DNA of 48,897 nt, taken from positions 1 through 48,897 of the IMG/VR virus record IMGVR_UViG_3300020438_006412. The stretch is one strand, 5' to 3'. A program made the translations under genes and the position numbers. Within the stretch, counting starts at the first letter, position 1. The number at the start of each line of letters is the position of its first letter. This document shows positions 9,301-16,000 of this stretch, in pieces. The notes beneath the pieces are model-generated. The model made no database searches. It had not been told where the DNA came from and saw only the letters and a list, made by a program, of their open reading frames with translations. The DNA comes from a virus.

Positions 9301-9738
9301 CATACCAGGTTCAAAATAACAATTACAACCAAGATCACGAGTTGTTGAATTTCTATTGCCATCATTTTCAATATATCTTAAATCTTTTCTGCATGTTCCT
9401 ATACAAGGATAATCAGAGTTTGGTCCACAATCATGTGTATTGTTTATTTCATCCGAGCAACCGCCTTCACACACATATCCAGCTGGACATTTATTATATA
9501 TATCATCACAATTACAACCAAAATTTTTGACATTTTCACATACACAGTTATTTTCACCCAAGCCATAACATACAGGAGTTAAACCATCATCACAATCATT
9601 ATATTTTGGGAAAAAATGATATTGTTCATAACTTAAAATTTCTGGATCTACTACATCAGTATAATAATTATCTCTAATACCCCACAACCCACATATACAT
9701 TTATTTTTTTTATCTTTTATTATCATTGTTATTCTCAT
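3331..9738 (-). CDS. Giant Cys-rich repeat protein with dockerins (2135 aa), probable virion adhesin
   Basis: Domains in order: an N-terminal Cys-rich part (about residues 10-160); a conserved module around 190-370; four GCTD-type Cys repeats (about 410-650) interleaved with DTDGDGLGCG calcium-type and CG-C-DGDNS repeats; a long module with LamG-like or fibre character; a Lys-rich helical stretch (about 1140-1270); a two-repeat type I dockerin (about 1669-1722, GDLNQDGG and ADINFDGG); and a degenerate dockerin at the extreme C-terminus (SVVDVVAQVKIIL). There is no clear signal peptide or membrane segment, so release in a virion is more likely than secretion. The first ATG at 9738 overlaps the RuvC gene by 29 bases; a second ATG at 9726 is also possible. 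A role in host binding is inferred from the modules shared with the tail-module proteins. Confidence 0.7.
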   Translation of the reverse strand: MRITMIIKDKKNKCICGLWGIRDNYYTDVVDPEILSYEQYHFFPKYNDCDDGLTPVCYGLGENNCVCENVKNFGCNCDDIYNKCPAGYVCEGGCSDEINNTHDCGPNSDYPCIGTCRKDLRYIENDGNRNSTTRDLGCNCYFEPGMGNFGLYGPNPDDGICDTDSVCLRDGFGLDELGGCFYSTSREIPFYIPSIPLNGQGLYFMQGVTVHKDGQGLMIDAYENLGLNVLNEDACDSSGVVYVFDIDATSAQDLNYYLGVDWENQLDSIQRFRSDYISVFDSDGSPYFVYDSQGGVTQNGLFSDHYVEEWWKVFDGQTYRIFVCTGISATQWDNDNPGVIAEGFDWNPNGYNFQIQAWWAIRMEEFYPDGPSYEDYWPEYFGYCPMPAAVNTGCNGYCQYFPGSWIEDAPGCMDPAASNYDSEALWDNQSCDYNIYGCTDYNACNYNIHATVDNGTCTYPPNWCEDTDGDGLGCGTLVVTACNNPDDNIYVGDCTGDCDDCPYEYDDCGICDGDNSTCSGCTDDSACNYDSLATIDDGSCLYVGDEGYECDCQGNIQSAYYPDADGDGIGCCTLNDLNQAVWFCENPGAGWSTTCGESDTYCGCPAGTHAIDDCGVCYLISNGPSNDCFGCTNPYATNYGITSTIDDGSCNFYWDDTIYLKMYYWDSTGVCDDEYGICYYHVMGGGGGEPDLPYQDRTMYEVPFPLTEADCNTDYVEDLLDLDYVISTEWYYDESVEQPFCDPDNPYRTAIHMYSDGNFATTLTGENSFCTGQWNYNYNQDQIQFTYRSGTNFTIGEGKYVEALTDIATNSFFKYTELSDCAGEDKSIDEYHNIIDDGSIGSPMEYWGPGQLIKQSCANAYGGLAINYVYDQTVCPSIHIPTDNIRRRVECIPTGDLEISTPLTFDDLVNGFHGNRYRNPVEDNILPSLFEKGNYYVRKWDFHPAIKGAPDGVFVDRVWSIDLYTEQPDGGDIKSLPVYESDNTWHSMNGLSSGEYEINSHAFKMTYKNATNNSCCYPDEAIYKPDSPLFGGGLVCQTYYDNLEPHQFPGCRSVISALDVDILDYNNESRKYLESNIYPGQYLIKPENVFNRKWEYIYQTGQVLRNVSTGRCDSAGTNLWLKGEVSEHDDYANIPQRTCISENIEDESLRINSKDALSLVKYLAKKLNIRLIDLKPISSNANTMNIKHAIKVITQVLKKNPKAKFSEVIDKQTFDSYHLIYDTKQILHILNNLVRKLEKNQNKNSIGKNKKDKLLNGQELISTIDEILTKVNKPKPTITSVPKRLKPNPQTSVSTSSNSCNPDVMHDTYVDLPSAYVSQGDLSFPLEYCQDICGPAAEVEDYYDVPHYPNNPDQEYWNSLGVHCNCPPNGYQCPDGSCHYFLHQCALECPERIAINESYDWENIHFDDALNFFMNTCGADIKNCVDYFNYLGKCYISEFDWIPIIKEIAGDNWYDIDGVPAYVLHDDDGNKLGITSIELSGFGADNNYTDILEPFNMNFSLERFRINFRWHIESLSVTGTGWAGTSEGSQFNIDTTVRPELYDDDEDGIDEKLDFVWDLDNFAFQSFSYSNGVIDALCYDCGDNFWEDAACFLMCSWGMIPIAMADYFGNIILQIAQQQYLTDTIYDMFFASDQMSFTIDAGPVLNKTKKAMDKVLGAAYSEFYAVTGLGDLNQDGGVNVLDVVALVNCVLANNCTGYEADINFDGGYNVLDVVALVNMVLNNRSLTDSDKQELQIQLDRLGNNGTSLMGKDKKCCCPKDAHVCRPDNIISMPPGGCTEDYNEHKCPDNPGQHYDEPPWHQYTDNPDNPVVYVIQENPGIGVNNNNELVDQFSLPGYGEYYHNLFGVDPDEGDEIVFLDCGSDGNCESESEVVGKCIFSYYHTDDPNYPYVITENLCRGRYFEEEYDISFLGNSTANAYKMMVYINAEQGSEYPGMTSGNPMIVKFWDYSKQRESDLYFNRLVDGTWSSVWPRDVLQSQLADGGAGGVGNINNAQLHTGEFIVPNNHGQNQYDILLSEQKIGTWGTHGNQISILDVQNMMGVITNNSNNPQIPTTPHPIEGERHPDWPNNDGFAGGLIKVNEGKIAAGNLTNSGFISVVDVVAQVKIILNSGQRISSEDEAILRNILQENQLTKK
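4570..4733 (-). repeat. Type I dockerin repeat pair within the 2135-aa protein
   Basis: Two EF-hand-like halves, each D-x-N-x-D-G-G followed by a helix with NVLDVVALVN, about 29 residues apart. The two halves are nearly identical in their helices. This is the classical dockerin architecture: calcium loop plus helix, duplicated. Confidence 0.85.
7785..8512 (-). repeat. Four GCTD-type Cys repeats within the 2135-aa protein
   Basis: Four units of about 23 residues follow the pattern GC-T/M-D/N-x3-A-x-NY-x3-A/S-x2-D-G/Q-S/T-C-x-Y/F. One is SGCTDDSACNYDSLAT followed by IDDGSCLY. The pattern is common in secreted proteins of marine Bacteroidota and Marinimicrobia. Boundaries are approximate. Confidence 0.8.
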
Positions 9739-10231
9739 ACAAAGACATTACTAAGCCATCGTACATATCAATATTTCTTTTATCCCAGTTTCCTCTCGTA
9801 GTGTGTTTACACCATTTCTTGGTATTGTACATTTCTTCTATTTTCATTTTCACCAAATCTTTTGCTTTTATTCCTTTGACTCTTGCTTTTCCAAATACAT
9901 TCTTTCTAGCAGTCATTGGATTTATACTATTGACTTCAAATTCAAAATTCTCCAACATAAAACATAGTATAGCATTAAACTTTGCTAACTTGATAATAAC
10001 TTGTTGTGAAGTTCTTCCACCAGCAAATCCTGATAGATTATCTTCAATGTTAATATTCATAACATCATCGATGTAATCATGTTCATTCAATACTTCTAAA
10101 ACCTTTTGAACTTTGTCTTTGGGTGTTTTTTCTTTTTTGATGTCGATGAATCCCATATCGAGAATCTTCTTATCTTTTGTGAATGCATATCCGACACAAG
10201 TCGTTGATGCATCTAATCCTAATGTAACCAT
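9710..10231 (-). CDS. RuvC-like Holliday junction resolvase
   Basis: A 173-aa RNase H-fold nuclease of the RuvC type. It starts LGLDAST with the first catalytic Asp at residue 7. A second acidic motif NINIED has Glu at 63, and the C-terminal IDMYDGLVMSL carries Asp at 155 and 158. RuvC enzymes cut four-way junctions; in a T4-like phage this fits the role of the unrelated gp49 in trimming branched DNA before packaging. Length and motif spacing match bacterial RuvC. Its stop lies inside the start of the 2135-aa gene. A SD-like run (AAGGAGAAAAA) precedes the ATG, and only 9 bases separate it from the virion gene upstream. Confidence 0.85.
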   Translation of the reverse strand: MVTLGLDASTTCVGYAFTKDKKILDMGFIDIKKEKTPKDKVQKVLEVLNEHDYIDDVMNINIEDNLSGFAGGRTSQQVIIKLAKFNAILCFMLENFEFEVNSINPMTARKNVFGKARVKGIKAKDLVKMKIEEMYNTKKWCKHTTRGNWDKRNIDMYDGLVMSLYENNNDNKR

Positions 10232-10240
10232 TTTTTCTCC

Positions 10241-11182
10241 TTAAAAGTCCAAATCAATTTGAAATATTAAATTTATATCATCCCTTTTTTGTATAGGTTG
10301 ACTTAAGCTTGCCACCGCAATTAAATTTTTATCCATATCATACAAACCTATACTATTTACATATGGTGTCCAAGTTTTACTACCTGTTATTGAAGAAGCT
10401 ATTAAATCAGAATTTGTAATTTGAAAGGGTGGTTGTGGTCCATAATCAGTTTTCGTTACTGGACTTGTAATTGAAGGATCTCTTTTCTTTATACTTATAT
10501 TATTTGTCATATTATATTCATTTGCATTTAACTTTAAATTATAAGTACGAGTATATATATTGTTTATAGATTGGAAAGAAGCTGTATAATTACTTAAACT
10601 ATTATTATAAGTCATTAAACTTCCTGAAAATGAGCCTGTTTCTGTAATTGAAATGATTCCTTCATTATAAAAAATATTACCAACATAATTATCTGAATGT
10701 GACATATGATTGTTACTCTGTGATATGTGTGCATTTGATGCATATATATTACCATAACCATCATCAAAATAATCTATTGTTTTACCCTGTGAATCTTTAA
10801 ATGTGTTATCAATTAATTTAAATGATTTTCTTACAATACCACTACCGACATATTTTGTAGGTATGTGTGTAAAAACTCCACCATTTATATTATTAAACTT
10901 GTGTCTGAAAGTTGGTTTAGTGAATGAACCTTGCTGAGGATTTAAGGGACTATTTAATTTACCTGAACCTGTTTGGTAAAAATTAGTCTTTAAAAAATAA
11001 TGACTGTCTGTTTCTTCTATTTGAGTTGCATTTAAAGTAACAGGAAAATCAAAGTATTGTGAGTGTGAAACAAATTGACGTTTAGTAGTACCTAATTCTG
11101 CAGAAGTTAAATCATAATTATGATAAACTTCTTCACTTCTAAATACTACATCATCATCTTTAATTTTTTTATAAATTGACAT
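10241..11182 (-). CDS. Virion structural protein, paralogue of the 361-aa neighbour
   Basis: A 313-aa protein rich in Ser, Thr and Asn and free of Cys-repeat modules. Its C-terminus (IGLYDMDKNLIAVASLSQPI) matches that of the 361-aa protein encoded next door (VGLYNKNQDLIAVAKLSAPI), and both have an NEYN/KEYN-TNN segment about 70-90 residues before the end. A 'GLYD..g.LIAVa' motif is typical of phage tail-fibre or collar proteins of large marine myoviruses. The exact location in the virion cannot be read from sequence. No signal peptide or membrane segment is seen. The gene is 15 bases downstream of its paralogue, so they are likely a tandem duplication. Confidence 0.68.
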   Translation of the reverse strand: MSIYKKIKDDDVVFRSEEVYHNYDLTSAELGTTKRQFVSHSQYFDFPVTLNATQIEETDSHYFLKTNFYQTGSGKLNSPLNPQQGSFTKPTFRHKFNNINGGVFTHIPTKYVGSGIVRKSFKLIDNTFKDSQGKTIDYFDDGYGNIYASNAHISQSNNHMSHSDNYVGNIFYNEGIISITETGSFSGSLMTYNNSLSNYTASFQSINNIYTRTYNLKLNANEYNMTNNISIKKRDPSITSPVTKTDYGPQPPFQITNSDLIASSITGSKTWTPYVNSIGLYDMDKNLIAVASLSQPIQKRDDINLIFQIDLDF

Positions 11183-11197
11183 ATCATGACTTACAAC

Positions 11198-12283
11198 TTA
11201 GTAAGACAGAGTTATCTTTATAGCTGCTTCCTTCGAAAAAGTTTTTTCTATAGGTGCACTTAGTTTAGCTACAGCTATTAAATCCTGATTCTTATTGTAT
11301 AACCCTACTTCAGATATATATGTTGTTGGGCTAGTTACAAATGACGGATTAGTAAATGAATTATTACTTCCACTCGAAAATGTAGGATTATTAGTATAGT
11401 TATATTCTTTAGCTTTAGCTCTACAGAAATATGCGTTGTTGGTAACTATTTCTTCACTTCTAAATGTATGTGTTATATTAGTTGCTCTTCCAGTATCGTC
11501 ACCGGCTGTAGATATACAATCCATCATTTTTAATATATTGTTAACACCAGGAGCTCCTGATGAAACTGATCTATTTAACACACCAAACCCATCTTTCTGA
11601 GCTGAATTTATTAAATCTGAATTTGCTGCATCTGAACCTGTACCTGGTAAACTCGAAGAAAGTTGATTACCATCTAATGCTATGACACCAACATTTGGAT
11701 AAAAATGTCCAAATACTGTAGCTAGAGAATTATTACCTTTATCACCAGCTGAAGCACTAATCACATTGTATCTTGGTCCTGCAGGTGAGGCGTATGGTAC
11801 TTCATATGCTGAGTTATCAGATAGATGTAATAGGATACCAGCTGTACCTGCTGTATTAGAACCTGTCATTTGTAATGTCCAATTCTTTTTATTCAACCTA
11901 TCTTTCATTTGTAATCTTTCAGCTGTTAAAAAGAAAACATCGTTAACTCTGTTTGATTCTATTGCTGAACCTGAAAATACAAACCCAATATCATCTTGTT
12001 CATTTGGATTTAGAAGATAATTTGAAAATTGTCTATAAACTGCCTTTGTTTGTCCAACTGTATCTGTTGAACCTGAACCATTGAAATTACCATAAGCTAT
12101 ACTAAAATGATCTTTAGAATTGTATTGTAAATTTACATAATATTCGGTTTGTCCGGCAGCTAATGAACTTGAATCTAGACTTCCACCACTTAATTGTCCT
12201 AGCCCACCATCGAAAAATCCATAGGTGGTTGTGAAGCTTTCTGTTGAGTAATCGTCTGCTTTAAATTGTTTAAGTAATGGCAT
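11198..12283 (-). CDS. Virion structural protein with GLYN-type C-terminal domain
   Basis: A 361-aa protein with a beta-rich, Ser/Gly/Asn-rich composition. It is the paralogue of the 313-aa neighbour through its C-terminal 90 residues (KEYNYTNNPTF and ISEVGLYNKNQDLIAVAKLS). The N-terminal part (FTTTYGFFDGGLGQLSGGSL) is not shared. A clear ribosome site AGGAGA stands 8 bases before the ATG. It follows the 216-aa virion protein with a 31-base gap, so the three probably form one late transcript from the element at 13024-13043. The role (tail or baseplate decoration, or fibre) is inferred from context. Confidence 0.68.
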   Translation of the reverse strand: MPLLKQFKADDYSTESFTTTYGFFDGGLGQLSGGSLDSSSLAAGQTEYYVNLQYNSKDHFSIAYGNFNGSGSTDTVGQTKAVYRQFSNYLLNPNEQDDIGFVFSGSAIESNRVNDVFFLTAERLQMKDRLNKKNWTLQMTGSNTAGTAGILLHLSDNSAYEVPYASPAGPRYNVISASAGDKGNNSLATVFGHFYPNVGVIALDGNQLSSSLPGTGSDAANSDLINSAQKDGFGVLNRSVSSGAPGVNNILKMMDCISTAGDDTGRATNITHTFRSEEIVTNNAYFCRAKAKEYNYTNNPTFSSGSNNSFTNPSFVTSPTTYISEVGLYNKNQDLIAVAKLSAPIEKTFSKEAAIKITLSY

Positions 12284-12314
12284 TTTTATTTTCTCCTATT
12301 GTATTAATTTTTTA

Positions 12315-12965
12315 CTAAAGTGTCGGTTGAACTGTTATAGTTGCATAAGCCACTTGTTGGGAAATCATTCCTTCAACTCTATAAGTTACTGTATGTATGT
12401 CTTGTGTAGCTCTAGATTTAACGAATAATTCTTTTTTATTGTTATATTGTAATATCGTTGCATATCCTGATTGTGGTAAATATTGACCAGTTCCAGACAA
12501 TGCGTTACCCCCTCCAATATGTGTTGATAAATCTTTACTAAACGGGACGTCAATAACAAGTGCATTTGCGTCGTATATTGTTATAATATAATTTTCACCC
12601 TTTTCAGCCATTTTTTCTGTTTTTGGTCTTATATATACACCATTTTTTTCTGTTGTATCTGATATAGTATGATCTTCCAAAGTAATTTTGGGGATATAAA
12701 TTGTATTTCTTGGCATAGTTGTTAAGGTATATCTCATACTAATAGCTTGGTGTGGACTAGCTTCAAGTTGTGGTAACCTTGTTATAGCCTCACCATATGA
12801 ATCTGAACCATTGGGATGATCAGCATTATATAAATAGTAATCTATTCCTGTGTCACCAAATGCATAATACTCTATTCCTAAATGTCCTTTTTTTGCCAAC
12901 ATGGCTCTACCATAATCTGTTAAAACGGCGTCTACTGTTATTGATGAATTATCTAAATATCCCAT
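12315..12965 (-). CDS. Virion structural protein (TVDAVLTDYGRAML family)
   Basis: A 216-aa protein beginning MGYLDNSSITVDAVLTDYGR. The 'ITVDAVLTD.GR..LA' opening followed by 'YYAFGDTGIDYYLY' is a recurrent signature of structural proteins in large marine myoviruses; its precise location in the particle is unknown to me. The rest is beta-rich without Cys repeats. The ribosome site AGGAGAACACA precedes the ATG. The leader holds three tandem 12-bp repeats and a copy of the 20-bp element, so this gene starts its own late transcription unit. Confidence 0.7.
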   Translation of the reverse strand: MGYLDNSSITVDAVLTDYGRAMLAKKGHLGIEYYAFGDTGIDYYLYNADHPNGSDSYGEAITRLPQLEASPHQAISMRYTLTTMPRNTIYIPKITLEDHTISDTTEKNGVYIRPKTEKMAEKGENYIITIYDANALVIDVPFSKDLSTHIGGGNALSGTGQYLPQSGYATILQYNNKKELFVKSRATQDIHTVTYRVEGMISQQVAYATITVQPTL

Positions 12966-12976
12966 TGTGTTCTCCT

Positions 12977-13012
12977 AAACTTTGTAATAAACTTTGTAAT
13001 AAACTTTGTACT
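12977..13012 (-). repeat. Three tandem 12-bp repeats in a 5' leader
   Basis: On the plus strand the unit AAACTTTGTAAT occurs at 12977-12988 and 12989-13000, and AAACTTTGTACT at 13001-13012. The array sits between the promoter-like element at 13024-13043 and the ribosome site of the 216-aa virion gene, so it would be transcribed as leader. Confidence 0.9.
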
Positions 13013-13023
13013 ATAATTATTCT

Positions 13024-13043
13024 TTATTCATTAATAAATATAA
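13024..13043 (-). promoter_or_regulatory. Putative late promoter element, copy 1
   Basis: Read leftward, the 20 bases fit TTATATTTATWWATGAMTAA (W is A or T, M is A or C). The same 20-mer occurs upstream of two other tail-region genes (31789-31808 and 42362-42381) and I did not find it elsewhere. It lies 58 bases before the 216-aa gene. Confidence 0.6.
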
Positions 13044-13066
13044 GTTTAATTAAAAAATCCATTATT

Positions 13067-16000
13067 TTATTTTTTTGTTATTGTAATTGTTTTTGATGTA
13101 TTAGAACCACCAACATCAATTGAATACGCTGTTTCAGTTGGATTGACATCATATTGTGCATTTGTATTTTTTCCCACTTTAAAACTAGGAACTTTTGATG
13201 CAGAAATAGGATTACCACTATTATTCATAATCTGGTAAGATTTTGGTCGAGTATGATTGAAAAGATATCTCAACTGATACTCCCTAAGTCCAGGAGAATG
13301 TATTACATGGTTAGAAGGATATTCTAAAACTCCATTATTATTTCTTACAAATCTAGTTCTACCCATAGGTCTTCCAGGATGTGTAGTAGACGAATCATTT
13401 AACAAACTAATATAATTATATTCTTTGTCTACATTAGAAAAATTACTCATTTGTCTATTTTCAAAAAATTTCTTATCAGTATAATCAACATTTGACATAC
13501 CATAATTATCAATTGATGAAGATATTGTTTCCACATCACCCATCATCTCAAAAACTCTTTGACTTTCATACCTATATATGTTATTATAACTATCTATTTC
13601 ATTATGAGTTTTATTACCTGGTAAATGATTTAAAGGATCATAAAAATGTAAATCATTTGAACCTGTTCCCCACATTTCTAAAAGTGTAGTTGCACCATCT
13701 TTAAATAATGTACCATCACGGAAAAATCCATTATAATTATAAAGTGATTTTCCTATATTTAAAGAAACATTCCATTTGTTATTCGTATCGTAATATTCTC
13801 CTGATGCACTATTCATATCCGATGAAAGATTTAATAAAGTTTTATAAACATTTTCATTTACTATTCCAGAACTAGAATGATGTAACTCTACAATATCTAT
13901 ATTTTTATTATAAGTATTTTCATTATATATACCAGAAGAAGAATTTTGTGCTAAAAGGTTGATTGTATCAGTATATATATTTTCAACATTAGCTGTTTGT
14001 GTAAATTGTGGAATATCTACCATAGTCATAGTACTTAAATGTATGGTGTTATTTTCACCAGTTGTAGATAAATTATCGTCAAGTGTTAACTTGGAATCAT
14101 AATGGTTTTCATTATATATACCAGTTTCTTTTAAAATATTTTTATTATAAATAAAAGCTTGATTTATAGTTTCATTCGTAGATGACAAAATAAAATTATT
14201 TCTTGGCGATACTGTATCATCATAACCATATATTTCTGATTTTTCACCACCAACATTATAATAATCATTGTAACTTTCAGATACTTCATGTATATCCATT
14301 AATTTAGATTTTCTAAAAGATGCACTACACATATAATTTTCTAAAGTTCCCATATGAATTGTATGAACAATAGAGTTATTTAATGACATACCTTTTTCTG
14401 AAGTTATATCTAATATAGTTCCACCATATATGTTTTGTTTTTTAGAATCATCAAAATCAAAAAGTTTACCAGTATAATCTGCATCAACATAAAACGGGTG
14501 TTTTAATGTTCCTTCGGAAGGATTATCTTTCTTAACTGATGCTGGGAAATATTCAATTTTTGTTCTATCTAGTAGAGTATTTTTAATTTTTATTCCCGAA
14601 TCATATTTTACTCTTTCAGGTATTATTTTTTTAATAGATTTTAAAAGTAATGGATTATAAATTCCACTTTTTGCATGAGTTTTTATATACTCATTAACAT
14701 CCACCGAAACACCCCTCATAATTAATTTTTTAAAGGATTCTAAATCTTCATATTCACTTTCAAATTTATCAGACCATTTAGAATATTTAGCTGAAATATC
14801 TTTAGCAGATACATTATCTAATATATAATCATTTATTTTGTCTATTGGTGAAGTAAATAATTCAATAGTATTTGATATTTTTTCTTTGTTTAATTGGTGT
14901 GTAGATAGTAAACTTTCTTTTTTTGGATTTAAATCTCTAATCATTTGTCTACCACTACTTACTGATATCATTCTAGTATTTTTTTGTATGATTGGATTAT
15001 TTCTTAAACCAATACGATTAATGTTTATTAATCTTTTCTGTGACATTTGTCCAAAACTTTCAGACACTTCTATTGTTTTAGTAAAATCGGTTGGGTTAGA
15101 TACTAAACCATATGGATTAGAATCATTTATGGTTAAACTTGTAGAACCCGTTTCAATTTGTTCAGACATTTTAAATCTATAATATAAATTATTTTGTGAA
15201 TCAGTTATTTGATTTCCAACAATAGATGATGGGTTTAATACATGTTGTCTAAATGTCGATTCACTTAAAGATCCACTCCAAACTCTAACTTCAGCTAAAG
15301 ATCCAGTAAAATCTCTACCAAAAATAAAATTACCAGTTGTATGTGTTGCTGCAGATGAAGTCCAATTAGCCAATTTAATTCCATCAGTTAAAGTATTTGT
15401 TTTATGTTCATATGTAGAAAATGATTTACCGTCGGGTGATTTTTTTGCAACAGTTAAATCGAATGATGCTGAATATTCTCCAGATGGTGAAGTTAAATTA
15501 CTTTTTCGTAACATCACATTTACAAAATTTGTACCATCTTTAATAGGTAACTCACCTGTTTTGAATGTATTGTAAGTAGTACCATTACCACCCACACTTG
15601 AATTTATTCTAAATTGTATAGAACCTGATTCTGCACTTGAACCGGAAAGTAATTTTATATCCCAGAAACTTTCGGTTTTTGTACTATTAGCAAAATAACT
15701 AGAAACCAATTCTTGATTTTTATTACTCGGTTTAGATAAAAACATAAATTCTATTGTATCATCAGGACCTAAACCACCTACACCAGCAGAAGATCCCCAA
15801 TTTAAAGGTATTGAATTATTACCTTCCAAATTTAGATATTTAAAAGGTACACTTTCCATTCTATCGGAATGGTTACCTGTTAATTTTGTAACATCAAAGT
15901 TGTTATAATTACTCAATTCTGTTTCTGTTGTTAAAGCTTGATTTGTTAAATAATTAACACCACCAAACTCATTCACATTTAATAATTCTGATGGATATCC

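Noticed and set aside
12977-13012. CRISPR-like array
   Set aside because: The 12-bp units are directly adjacent with no spacers and there are no cas-like genes.
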